64,000 nucleotides of DNA from Terana coerulea (lineage: Eukaryota; Basidiomycota; Agaricomycetes; Polyporales; Phanerochaetaceae). The notes beneath the pieces are model-generated. The model was not told the DNA's origin, did not search any database, and saw nothing but the letters and a program-made list of their open reading frames with translations. Below, piece by piece: positions 1 through 11,689 of the stretch (position 1 is its first letter; each line of letters begins with the position of its first letter). Both the position numbers and the translations under genes were made by a program. The stretch lies in assembly GCA_024811115.1 (NCBI GenBank), contig JAKOGH010001214.1:1-64000 (forward strand). Direction: 5' to 3'.

Positions 1-2275
1 TTCAGCAATATTAGCTATATCCAAAATAGTCACATGCCATTTACTTTCTAACAGGTGTCTTTTCATAGAGGAGTAATAGCTAACAACATTTTAATTATGA
101 TAATTCAAAACTGTATGCTTTACTTTATGATTGCCATTAACAAAATAGTTACAATATTGTAATGAATAGTAACAAGTGCAGCTAAGTAGCTCATTATCAT
201 ATTATTGACCCTTCTAGGTGCTCTCCCTATATCTCAGAATGTGTTAAAGCAGATTACATAATGGAATTCTCTCCATCAAGTGAAGATGGAAAACCCATCA
301 CATAATTTGCTTTGACTCATTAATAATGAATTAGAGGGTTTACTTGACAATAGTGCTTAAAACCACTTGTAAAATGACCAAACAAATTTGAAGAAATCTG
401 TAAATACTCCACTATAGTATATACTATGTATTCTGAATGTTTGGAGGTAATAGACACTGAGAAATAGCAGCTTATCCAGCTAACTGCTGATATTTACTCA
501 GATTGGTTTTATATTTGTTTTGTACCACTGTATTGGGTGTTTAGAGCTTTGAAAACATTCTACCACACACCAGTCAGTGGTAATTAATTGCGTGAATATT
601 TGTAAAATTATCGGCAATCTATTTGGATTTCAGCACAGTGTCCAATACAGTGCTTTTCTGCTACATCCAAGAGAGTCATATGCCATTCAACCTTGTATAA
701 GTATGTTTTAATGGAGGAGATGTATTTAATGCTAGCTTATACATAGTAGTTCACCATTTTGTTTTTAATATTAACACTAACTTGATCAAAATAAGCCCAA
801 TGCATTTGTTTATCCTAAGATAGTAGTAATCACTTTCTAACAAGCACCCAGGATCAAACTTGCACACACTAAGATGGAAGACTGCTGGCTGGCAGTAAAC
901 ACTGAAGGTTGCATGATTACACAGCTTAACTAAATTGTGCTCTATTGCCTAAGAATAAGCAATAGGGAGGTACATGCAATATGACAAGGAGTGGATTACA
1001 ACTAAGGAAGAAAAAGCAAGTCTAAGCAAAAACAAAATATAGAGATTATGTAAAGCATTTAAATATAGTAACCTACCTGGTAGAGTTACACTGGGCTTTA
1101 TCAGTTTTTATATACTGTAGTGCAATATAGTGGAAAAGAACGCTATTATGTATTACTATGAGGTCTACAGAGTAAAAGTATAATATCTGAAATTTCGGAT
1201 TTTTAATTGCCAATTTGGCTGTTTTCAGGCGCTTATTCGAGCATTTCAATAGATATTAAGCTAGGTAATGCCTAAAAATAGTCTAGCATATCTCATGCAT
1301 TGTTTAAAATGTAATTTACACCTTTGGAACTTTATTTGCCTCTTAACCTTAGAAAAACCATGCCTCACTGTTGAAAGGTTTAAGAACTAGAAATAATAAC
1401 ACTGGCCAATTTGCACTTGCTAGCTTTATTACCCTAGACATTGAGCCAGGAGTAAATAGTGACTTACCAATCCATAGCACTTTATTCACAGATTAGTCAG
1501 ACAATGCAGAAAACAAATAGGAGGATAAGGACAAAGAGGACAACTCATGAGAGGAGATATTAGTTGAGAGGCAGAAGACAAAATAGGAGAAGATGAAGAA
1601 ATGATATGAGCAGCTTCACATCACATTGCAAAAGGGTGCAAAGCATTTGCTGGATAGGTCTATACATTGCTTCTAAGAATTAGAAGACAAAACAGGGAAA
1701 AAAAGAGGTTCTTATAATAATAGTGGCAACTCAGAGTGAGCAGCCTACTGGAAAAGGCAGGAGGTCATTGAAAAAGCAAAAGGTACCAATAGTCCACTAG
1801 TTTAACATTGCTTGAATGCTGTTATCACAACCAAAGCTCTGAAGCCACTAGGAGTGGCAAGAATAAGGATTTTGTCTACAAAGCTCTCTTTGTCAAGTTA
1901 TTTTCAGAGTTAGAGATTAATTAGAAAGATGTTAAAGATACCGCTCACTATTATTTGGAATTCTATAGCTTTATCACAAAGCTGCAAGACCTCTTTGACT
2001 TAGAACCACAACCAACTGGCAGTGCCTCTTTAGAATGTTCCACTGATTGCATTGATTTTGAAGTGTTAACTCTTTTAAAGCATGCTGAGAATTTTGAAGA
2101 AATTGCTGAAGCCATTCTTAAGGACACTGTATACAGGATTCAATTCAGCTCTAAGCTCTTACAGAAGATAGACAGAAAAAGCTTGGAAGTGTAAAGATAA
2201 CCACTTTGAGGTTCTCTTTGCATTACTTATTGATTTCTATTAGTAGATGCCATGTTAGGATTGTTTAAGGGTGGC
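1..2275. other. AT-rich gene-free sequence
   Basis: I see no gene I can support here. The stretch is strongly AT-rich with very few CG dinucleotides and stops in all frames, as expected of old, mutated repeat sequence. The longest open stretch, about 79 codons at 1955-2194 on the plus strand, has no motif I recognise and may be chance or a fragment of a mobile element. Confidence 0.6.
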
Positions 2276-2828
2276 TATCACAAAACCAATACTCACCTGC
2301 TGGGATGACTTGAAAGTGGGGAAAGCAGAGGGACTTGAGTAGAGCTAGTAGAGTGAATATAAATCAACGATGTTGTTGAGTCTGAGAGTTTAGCCCACAG
2401 ACCAGCCACCTTATATATGTGTAGAGGGACCCCAGACACTATCTAAGACCTCCAATACTATATGCTGACTGATACAGTCAAGTAGTATCTGACTAAGGCT
2501 CCAGAGCATACTACCACTCTAACTCCCTTATCGGATCCTGACCTAGCTATCATGCTAACATCAACACTATCTAGATGTCCTAATCGAGCTACTGTACACT
2601 ATCAGTCCATGATGTCATACTGACATCATACTGAGGTTATAGTCAGAACAGTTCCAGACCAGAGTCCTAGATTCTACATCCGTATAAGGCATATCCCTGA
2701 TGTCCATGCGACAAGCACATGGCAAACTGATCTAGCATCTTGTAACACTGTGTGACGACTTGGTGACATGTTCTGTGACTTGATATTACACTTTAAGTGC
2801 TGTGGACTAGCACTGAGGAAATTTGACA
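2276..2828 (-). repeat. LTR copy 1 of the roughly 560-bp family
   Basis: This is one of four copies of the same sequence. Read on the minus strand it opens TGTCAAATTTCC and closes TTTTGTGATA. A TATATAAGG-type box lies about 130 bp before the end, followed by a conserved AAACTCTCAGACTCAACAAC tract and CAGCAGGTGAGTATT, as expected for a retrotransposon LTR with its own promoter. The flanking five bases do not match (gtggc and cccat), so no target duplication is seen. The copy is about 7 bp shorter than the others. Confidence 0.7.
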
Positions 2829-3439
2829 CCCATCACTAACTCTGTAGATATGTTTGTTGCTGTAGGATTTATCTATATAGTAAGCCTGGTTTGTCTTAGC
2901 AACCAGGAGGTTATTTGCGTTTCCATAACATCTGCATTGATGATATCTGATCCAATGTTTTTAGCGGCACTTGGCAGCGAAGTGGTTCACATTCACCTTG
3001 TAATACTTGAGGCACTCAGTATTTGCAATGAGGTAAGTGCACTTAGCATTGATGAGCTTGAGCAAGGTAATATGCTTTGCATTAGAGGCCAACAGGCTTA
3101 CGGTGGAAGCAGTGGGCCTCGGAGTAGCAACAATGGTGGTGCTGCTGGATGGCTTAAAGGTCTTGAATGGAAGCAGATGATGTCATAAACTTCGAGAGGT
3201 CTTTTCAGTGCTACATAAACACAAGATGGAAGTTGTCCTTATTGCACATAAGTACTTTCCAGTCAAAGTAGTCGGTAATGGCCTTGACTTTAGCGAAGTG
3301 TGCGTAGGTACATAGCTTTTGATAGCATGAATTTTAAAGTGCTAGCAAAGGCATATCTCATTGAAAAGCTGGTAGTGTTTATAAGAAGGTGGTTCTTATT
3401 CTTGATAGCCTCGGTTCAAGTGGTGAACATTGAGTCAAT

Positions 3440-3860
3440 GGCTTAGTTTGAGTTCGAATGTGTGTGATGACAGTATCTATTCAATCCTTCTTTAAGAAAC
3501 GCTTGTGCATCTCCCGCATGAAGAGCTTGAAGAGACTGGCCTTGGGATGGACTTTGTTGCTGATGTATCAGTACTGCGTGGCTATGCTTTGCATTCCAGA
3601 TGTGACAACAGCAACTTGGTTCTTCTCTGCAATTTTGCAATTTGTAAAGTGATGAACACACTGAATCTTGAAGGATATTAAAACCTTGGGGGTGACCCTG
3701 CCAGTGCTGAGCGTAGGCAGAAACTTAGGGCCCATTGACACAATGACTGTGAGATTCAAGTTGTTGTTGTCTGATATATTCAGTGTATATGTTGGCATAT
3801 TGTCAGAGGAAGTAAAAGATAACAATGACAAAAATGGGAATGCAGGGAAACAATGCAATA
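3440..3860 (-). pseudogene. Degenerate gag-like retrotransposon fragment
   Basis: Read on the minus strand, this gives a broken protein whose phrases (KFLPTLSTGRVTPKVLISF, then an aromatic-rich HHFTNCKIAEKNQVAV, later MREMHKRFLKKD) resemble the capsid-like Gag region of mushroom LTR retrotransposons, where a LPxLxxGxxTPxV motif begins the domain and a LRxxFLxxxW motif follows. At least two in-frame stops interrupt it. It runs in the same direction as LTR copy 1 just downstream, so both may be remains of one element. I find no recognisable protease, reverse transcriptase or integrase. The identification rests on pattern memory and is moderate at best. Confidence 0.4.
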
Positions 3861-4249
3861 AAGCATGTGCTCAATTAAGGAACAGGTGCAGCATACTGTA
3901 AAATCCCTAGTTCTATGTCTTCCAAACTTTATCCTCCTTAATGAACTCTCTGAGATTTCTGAACCAACAGGGGTCAACAGTATATTAGTGTTATTGATAG
4001 GTGCAACAGTCTCAGTGGTGGTTTCATTTAGTGACAGTTTGGGGTATGATAGGGCGGTTTTCAAAATAACATGATTAGCCAAATGAGTCGCCAGGGCAGC
4101 TGTTTCAAAGTCGAAAACAGTAGTGAACAGAAGTAGCAGTAGCAGTGATCACTGCATAACAAATGTGTAATTTGGTATAGAGGTAGTGGCAGTGAGATAA
4201 GTTATTGCTGTCAAACAATTCAAAAATATATTTGTTTAAATATTCAAAA

Positions 4250-4645
4250 AAAGTGGAAGCCTGCTGTGTGCAGTGGCAAAAATTCAAACCAAACAGGGGA
4301 ACAAAAACAAACTGTGTAGACAGAAGGAAAGACTAGGTGAGTGCATGTGAGAGTAGCTACAGTGTGACAATAAGCATACCTGCATAGATGGAAGAAAAGA
4401 CTGGGAATCTGTCTGCAAAGAGGGGAGATATATGAATGGGCATAAGAAGGTTGAGTGTTTAGAGGTGGCATTGCTAAAGTGGCAGTTCTTCTATATATAG
4501 AAGAGAGGAAAGTAACTACAGTTTGAGTGTGTATGCTAATGGTCTGTATGTATATGCTAGGAGTCTGAAAGGGGATATATAAAAATGTATATGAAAATGT
4601 GCAATAGAGTTACACCTTGGTTCAATAGTTTTAAGGCACTAGTTA
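4250..4645 (+). repeat. Left arm of outer imperfect inverted repeat
   Basis: This block is repeated in reverse complement at about 6340-6732. Clear shared landmarks are CTATATATAGAAGAGAGGAA with GTAACTACAGTTTGAGTGT, and a GTGGAAGCC...GTGCAGT end. The arms differ by many substitutions and small gaps. Between the arms lie LTR copies 2 and 3 plus about 470 bp of other sequence. It may be the leader region of the same retroelement that carries the gag-like fragment. Confidence 0.55.
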
Positions 4646-4727
4646 TCTCAAAATCCTGTGCTTAGATGGACAAAACCCTTGCAAAGGCAGGGCCACATTG
4701 ATGATTCTTTGCGACACAAGCTGCCAC

Positions 4728-5287
4728 TGTCACAAATTTCCCTCAGTGCTAGTCCACAGCACTTAAAGTGTAATATCAAGTCACAGAACATGTCACCAAG
4801 TCGTCACACAGTGTTACAAGATGCTAGATCAGTTTGCCATGTGCTTGTCGCATGGACATCAGGGATATGCCTTATACGGATGTGAAATCTAGGACTCTGG
4901 TCTGGAACTGTTCTGGACTATAACCTCAGTATGATGTCAGTATGACATCATGGACTGATAGTGTACAGTAGCTCGATTAGGACATCTAGATAGTGTTGAT
5001 GTTAGCATGATAGCTAGGTCAGATCTGATAAGGGAGTTAGAGTGGTAGTATGCTCTGGAGCCTTAGTCAGATACTACTTGACTGTATCAGTCAGCATATA
5101 GTATTGGAGGTCTTAGATAGTGTCTGGGGTCCCTCACATATATATAAGGTGGCTGGTCTGTGGGCTAAACTCTCAGACTCAACAACATCGTTGATTTATA
5201 TTCACTCTACTAGCTCTACTCAAGTCCCTCTGCTTTCCCACTTCTTTCAGAGTCATCCCAGCAGGTGAGCATTGTAGTTTTGTGATA
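4728..5287 (+). repeat. LTR copy 2 (plus orientation)
   Basis: A 560-bp copy of the LTR family in the opposite orientation to the other three. It starts TGTCACAAATTTCCCTCAG and ends GTTTTGTGATA, with a TATATATAAGG box near 5139-5149. Only 23 bp separate its end from copy 3, so the two form a tail-to-tail pair. The flanks (gccac and caagg) show no target duplication. Confidence 0.75.
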
Positions 5288-5310
5288 CAAGGTCCTCTTG
5301 TCCATGTTTT

Positions 5311-5870
5311 TATCACAAAACTCTAATACTCACCTGCTAGGAATGCTTGGGGAGTTGGAGAGAAGCAGGGGACTTTGAGTAGAGCAAGTAGAGAGATATG
5401 AATCAACAATGTTGTTGAGTTTGGGATGTTAGCCCTCAGACCAGCCTCCTTATATACATGTATAGAGGGACCCCAGACACTATCTAAGACCTCCAATACC
5501 ATGTGCTGACTGATACAGTCAGATGATCCATGACTAAGACTTCAGAGCATACTGCCGCTCTAACTCCCTTATCGGATCCGACCTAGCTATCATGCTAACA
5601 TCAACACTATCTAGATGTCCTAATCTAGCTACTGTACACTACGTACACGATGTCATAGTGACCTCATAGTGAGGTCATAGTCTAGAATGAATCCAGAACT
5701 GAGTCCATGATCCTGTGTCTGTATGAGGCATATCCCTCGATAACCATGTGTCCGTTGCATGGCCAACTGATCAGCATCTTGTAACGCTGTTGTGATGACT
5801 GGGTAACGTGTCCCATGACTTGATGTTACACTCTAGGCGCTGTAGACTAGCGCTGAGGGAAATTATGACA
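5311..5870 (-). repeat. LTR copy 3 (minus orientation)
   Basis: A 560-bp copy, opposite to copy 2. Read on the minus strand it begins TGTCATAATTTCCCTCAG and ends GTTTTGTGATA. The five bases on either side are gtttt and gttcc. These could be one target duplication in which two C became T, in keeping with the C-to-T drift of the region, but that is weak evidence. Copies 2 and 3 together make a palindrome of over 1.1 kb. Confidence 0.75.
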
Positions 5871-6339
5871 GTTCCACCTGGCGCTGCAACTACATGCAAC
5901 ACAGTGACAATCATGTCGCCAAGTTCATGGTGCAATACAATAGGTTGTAGAACATTGTTCAGGCTCTGGTCAAACACCTCTGTCTACACTCTGGATTTGC
6001 TTAAGAGCTTCCATGCATTTTCTATCTTCTACGCCTCACTTATTTGCCCTTTCATTATCAACAATAACAACTAATTTCCCTCTCGAGCTCATAAAAAACC
6101 CTGGCTCGGTCATTTTCAATGACAGGTCAGCTAAACATATTTTAAGTGTATACATGACTATTACAAGCCAGGGCGATATTTTTAACACCTTGTAAGCTGG
6201 AAGGGATATAGCCCTGAATATAACAAATAGCTTGCTGAATGTCTTGTTAATAATCACAAGGCTTTTGATGTTTACCTTCACAAAAATAACTTTAAGCTTG
6301 CAAGTGCCACTTGAGGTTGTCCTGAATTTTTGCAATGCC

Positions 6340-6732
6340 ACCACACTGCAAATGTTTTGGAATGGGTGAGAGTGTAATCCTATTACATATTCTTGTATAT
6401 ATTTCTTTACATACCCTCCTCAGACCCCTAGCATACATATACGGACTATTAGTGTATACACTCAAACTGTAGTTACTTTCCTCTCTTCTATATATGGAAG
6501 AACTGCCACTTCTAGCAATACCACCTTTAAAACTCAACCTTCTCATATTCATTCATGTATACCTCTTCTTCCTTATGATAGATTCAATTTTTCTTTTGTC
6601 TATGCAAATCTGCTTATTGTTGCACTATAGCTACTCACACGTACTTACCTGGTCTTTCCTTTTATCTACACAGTTTGTTTCTGTTCTCCTGTTTGATTTG
6701 AGTGTTTACTGCACATAATAGGCTTCCACAAA
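6340..6732 (-). repeat. Right arm of outer imperfect inverted repeat
   Basis: Reverse-complement partner of 4250-4645. The stretch around 6430-6545 holds the mirrored CAAACTGTAGTTACTTTCCT and CTCTTCTATATATGGAAGAA landmarks, and the arm ends near 6730 at the mirrored GGCTTCCAC. Confidence 0.55.
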
Positions 6733-9700
6733 GCTGTCAAAAGCACAGGACTATAATATTAGATAATGAAGATATAATGCTTGATGTCACTGCATGGCTA
6801 TATATTTTGGCTATTAAATAAATAAATACACAACTTGAGACCACAGCTTAATAAACTGGCAACTCACTGTTGGACCAACAGTTTACTCTAAAACTGCTCC
6901 AGTAGCATCTGAACTCAACTCTGCTGCTATCTCCAAATACTTTTAAGAAGACCTTAAGTCTTAGCCAAGCAAAAATGTAGTGGATACAACTAGAATACTG
7001 AAGAAAGCATAATTTAAAGAGAGGTTATTAAGATGAACATAAAAAAAGAATGTGAGAAAGTAACACAAAGAGTATGCTGCAGAAATTTATGAAATCCAGA
7101 AGTAAACCATACTCCTTTTGCAGTGAATTATAATTATGAACTTACTTTAGCTATTTTGTTTGCAATAGTTTTTGTTTAGTATATAACAATGTAGCAATGA
7201 CAGAGTTAACCTTAATGCTGATATTAGAAAAGAAGGAGCATATTATCATTACTCGCAATAAGGTTGCCTTTTATGCAAAGAATCACACAAAGAACTATTA
7301 GCTGCTATTAGATTATCAGATGCTGAAAAAGAAGAAAAGAGAAGACTTATCATAGTTTCTGATTTTATCTGTGTGTAGTATGGAAATCTTGCCTTAACCA
7401 AGAAACTTTTGTTAAGAACTAGAAATTGCCAGAGAATGAGCAGCTTTTTGTGACTGACTCCTATATAATCATTTGTTTCTTTTGAAGCCTAAAGGAGACG
7501 CCTATTAAAACATAGCTAAAATGATTGAGCAGGTAAGCCATGTACTATAAGTCACAGCACTTCTTCAAATACTAATAATTTGGCTTAATGCTAAATAGCT
7601 TTGAAATATAATCAAAATTGCACATCGACTCTTTCTAAATGCCATCTTTTATTTTATCTTCAACAATTCCTCTTGCCTTAGAAGTCTTGCCCAGAATGCA
7701 CTCATAGCTATGAAGATGAATGTTGGTTCAGAAGGTGCTAGTGTACCTAACATGAGGAATGCTGTCATTTTTGCAAATAACCCCTATAGCTTAGCTGGCA
7801 AAAACAATTCTTGCAATTTAAGGCCATGCTTCCAAATAGTCATGCACACAAGCAATTTGCAGAAGAGCCAAAGGATATAAAGATTATATTATAGGAATGA
7901 GAGCTATTTCAGATTGGCATAATCAAACACTGCACAGCTTGCAAGCAAAAGTGCTCACAAAAGCCAGCTCTCATAGACCTTGCAAAAGGAGCTTTGATAC
8001 TATCTAATAAAAATGATGAGTATGACACTAATAAGGAGGAGAATATTCACCCTGTAGATTGCTGCATGTGTCACTTACTAATGTTTTAATCTGATTTCTA
8101 TGTAAAGAAGTTAATACTTCAGAAGGCATGTCTAAATTTTATTACCCCTTTTCATTTATTTTTAAAAGTGTGAGCTAAGTCATTGAGAGAGCAGGCTATA
8201 TTTGCCATTTCCTGCCAAAGTTTTATTTTGAGCTTAACCTGATTAAATACCTATAGGAGATGGGCAAAGTGGTACTTCCATGAGAGGTCAACAGGCAATT
8301 TCACACTAGCTCAGAAGTTAGTAATGGAAGCTCTAAATGCCTGCTCACTTCTAACTATACAGTGGTTGTTTTGTTGTAGTTTCCAGTATCTTAATATTTA
8401 TAAACTCGAAGTTACAGGCATAGCAGCAGAGTACGCTGCTCATAAATTCAAGTTACACCATAGGGTATAACAAAAGGACTTAGAAGATGCAGAACAAAAG
8501 CAAAAAGCAAAAAAGGCAGCTTAACTAGAGGCTCAAGTTTGAAAATTGTGATTCTGAGGAGCCAACTAGGAGTGAGAAAACTGCTGACTTGACAAGAATT
8601 TAGCCAGATTACATTTTCCAATTTTTCTATATTACAAAATCAATTATAAAATAAGTATATTTTTATGCTAAAAATCATATTTGCGAGCTTGTACGAAAAT
8701 AGTGCTGGGTTGACATAAAGTGATGGCTGATACTATAGTCCCCACAGCTTAGCAATACCTCAGTTTTGCCATTAGTTATTAGTGTTTACATATTCTCTTT
8801 TCTACTGCTATAGTGGTAATGGAAAAAGGATACATAAAGCAGTTTGAATAAACCCTTAAGCGAAGTTAATGCTTATTTGGTGTGCTTTTGAGTGATTTAT
8901 TGTGGCAATACAGCTTAAAACTATGAATATGCACTGTTAAAAAGTAGATCAGATTATAATAATTTCAAAAGATTCCTACACATAGATAACAGTGTATCTG
9001 TAATGTTTATTATTATGTTTGATTACTTGTCCTCTTACATGCTATGTAGTATATCTAATTATATAATTGTTATCAGAAAATGCACACTATAGCAGGCAAT
9101 TAGTGCCTGTTATTGCCAATTATATTTTCACGCATATAAACAGTAAATATTCACATACTCAAATATGTTTATGATTTTAGTAAATGTATTCATATTTTAG
9201 AGCACCACTGTCTAATCTATCTTTCAGCTATATCTAAGTGCATCACATGCAATCCATTACATTTCACTGCTATATAGGGAGGGGTCTTTGTGTTATTGTG
9301 TGCAGGCACTGATAAGCTTTAAGAATCACCACTGGTGTTAGCTATAAGTGGCCTAGTTTGAGCTCATTGCTTGAAACAGTGAGTAAGACCTTTAGTTATA
9401 AGTACTGGCTTAGCAGGCCTTTGGGCACTAATTAGCACCACCAATGCCACCAGCTCAAACTACCTCACCAAAGCTGTTATATTGAGCTTATGTATGCCTA
9501 AATAGTGCAAATATATAGCTAATAGGTGTAACTAAGAGCTGACAAAGTTTTATAGTAAATGGTTTAGAAAGTGAGGCTCTGCAAATTAAGCAAGCTGCTT
9601 ACTTTGATTGTATTGAAAAGCACTGGGTTAGAATTGGCTAAGCGCCCTATTACTTACTAAATATAACAATTAGGTTCCCACAGTTTGGGCAGCTTTATAT

Positions 9701-9750
9701 TACAAAGTTGAAAGCTCTTAGAAGGCCCTAGATGTAATAAAATGTGTCTT
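6733..9750. other. AT-rich gene-free sequence
   Basis: No gene can be supported. All frames are dense in stops and CG dinucleotides are rare. It is presumably decayed repeat DNA, but I could not tie it to a named family. Confidence 0.55.
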
Positions 9751-9754
9751 TGTA

Positions 9755-9960
9755 AACTCAGCAATTATAATTATAATGCTGTGCCTTTTAACCTTTTCAA
9801 GCATTATAAGCAGAAAATTTAGTGTGCATACAGTTAATATCATAACTAGATAAGGCAGCTTGTGATATCATATATGTAACTAACAGCCTATTCTAGTGGT
9901 TTGAAAGAGCCTATAACTCATAATATCCAAAGTAATCATAAAAGTACAATAAAGAGTAAG
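9755..9960 (+). repeat. Dispersed repeat family B, copy 1
   Basis: This stretch aligns by eye with 15265-15475 and 16190-16515 in the same orientation. Shared landmarks are an ATAAAGTTAAT-like motif, GGCAGCTTG, a CCTATTCTAGTGGTTT / CCAATTCTGGTGGCTTT segment, and TCCAAAGTAATCATAAAAGT / TCCAGAGTGGTTATTAAAGT. Copies are quite diverged, so the family is old. Confidence 0.5.
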
Positions 9961-10204
9961 CATTGCTGATAGCAAGTAATAGCTATATATGCAAAATTTA
10001 GAACTGACAATGATATATATATAAGTGAGTAATGTGAGCTTCAAAGATGATGAATAACAGATTTTGTATATGTTGTGCTTGAAACCTAAAATTAGTCACT
10101 TGAGCATCTAAGTCATTCTATTTGTGAAAGAGTAGTAAAAGGACTGAGGTAAGCGTTTACAATTTTAAATGCAAGCACAGAGTGTTACCTTCTTCTCTAT
10201 GCTA

Positions 10205-10445
10205 CAGTAAAGCTCAAAAATAACACAAGTATAGTTAGTGAGCTTGGAAAGATTGGCTAATATGTTTTTAACTGGAAAGCTTTCAATATCATTGTTTGAT
10301 TATTGGAAAGCACTATGCTAGAGCTCTTTTAATATAGGCACATATGGCAAGTGTAGCTGAATAAATGTGTAATATATGCCAAACTTGCATTTTAAATGAA
10401 TTAGCTATAGTTTAGCAACAAAATATGCTACAGACCTCTTGCATG
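10205..10445 (+). repeat. Dispersed repeat family A, copy 1
   Basis: This begins around AGTAAAGCTCAAAAATAACA and runs through GAAAGATTGG, AACTGGAAAGCTTTC, GATTATTGGAAAGC and CAAACTTGCATTTTAAATGA. The same order of landmarks occurs at 10860-11115 (same strand) and, reversed, at 14060-14205 and 14690-14945. No coding potential is seen. Confidence 0.6.
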
Positions 10446-10859
10446 GCTTAAATTAAACATTTGCATGCTTTCTTTCAAGTCCATATTATGTGGGCTCACT
10501 ATTAGTGCTAACAATTATGCTATATTGCAAAAAATATGGATTATTATTTTGCACAAAAGTAAGTGCATTGTAATTTTTAGTTAAGTAGTACTATATAGCT
10601 ATTTTTGGCACACTTATGAGCAATTGTGTATAAAGTGTGGTAGAGACTATATTTGATGCTTACCAAAAGAAAAACTAGAGAAAGGTAAATACAAATAAAT
10701 ATTATTAGACAAAAAGTCAATGCACAATAACAAAATAAACACTAGTAGGCCTTAGCAGCACTACACTTAGCAAGATCTCAAATGGGCCTAAAGGGCAACA
10801 GTAAGCTCACATGCCAACACTAAGTCTGCAGTGACCAAGTCAGTATTGCAGTGTATAAC

Positions 10860-11115
10860 TATAGTAAAGCTCAGAGAAAATGTAAGTATAGTTAGCAAGC
10901 ATAGAAAGATTGGTTTATATCTTTTTAACTAAGATAGCTGTCGATACAAATGTTTAATGGTTAGAAAGCCTCATAGGGAAGCTTTTGTTTTATGTAGCCA
11001 CATTATCATATATTATAATTCTAGATGGATAAATGTGCACTATATGCTAAACTTGCATTTTGGATGAATCAACTATAGCTTAGTAACACAATATGCAATA
11101 AATATGCTATATAGC
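10860..11115 (+). repeat. Dispersed repeat family A, copy 2
   Basis: Second forward copy, with TAGTAAAGCTCAGAGAAAATG, AGAAAGATTGG, TGGTTAGAAAGC and CTAAACTTGCATTTTGGATG in the same order as copy 1. It is diverged by substitutions and short gaps. Confidence 0.6.
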
Positions 11116-11474
11116 TTAAAATAAACCTGTGCATGTCTGCTTTCAAATAAATGTTAAGCAAGCTCACTATCTGCTCTCAGTAGTATATTATACTGTACAC
11201 AATATGAATCATTATATTGCAAAAGTGTAAATACACTGTACTTTCGCATTAAGAAGTTATATACAGCTATGCTTTTGTATAATCATTTATATTGGTGTAT
11301 AAATTATATATGTAAAGTTTGGTTTGCACATACATATTATACATATATATATAAATGTTACAAACTATTGACTAACTACTTATAAGATATATTGCACTAC
11401 TGAGGAGTTACCTTGCTAGCATGCAGAGCCATATAAAATCACATAAAAAGCAAACATGTTTAGGTTTATTTTGA

Positions 11475-11550
11475 GCTGTGCAACAAGTCTGTAGCACATT
11501 GTATTGCTAGACTATGGTTAATTCATATAAAATGCAAGGTTAGCATATTG
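11475..11550 (-). repeat. Dispersed repeat family A, partial copy
   Basis: A short piece matching the distal end of the family: ACAAGTCTGTAGCACAT, GCTAGACTATGGTTAATTCA and ATGCAAGGTTAGCATAT. It is nearly the same as 14685-14755 and the reverse of the end of copy 1. Confidence 0.5.
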
Positions 11551-11689
11551 TACTTTTCCAACCACACTAAGTAGTCACTGATCACAGAGAATCTTGACCA
11601 CTGCTTGAAGATTGTTGATCACTGATCACATGATCCGTCGATAGCTTGTAACTTATGTATACTAGCTGTGAACCCGTGAACTGCAGCTT

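Noticed and set aside
3440..3470. TTCGAATG near 3451 as the T-loop of a tRNA
   Set aside because: No acceptor stem or anticodon arm can be folded around it. I found no tRNA anywhere in the window.
4723..5292. Target-site duplication for LTR copy 2
   Set aside because: The flanking five bases (gccac and caagg) do not match in any register, probably because the copy was rearranged.
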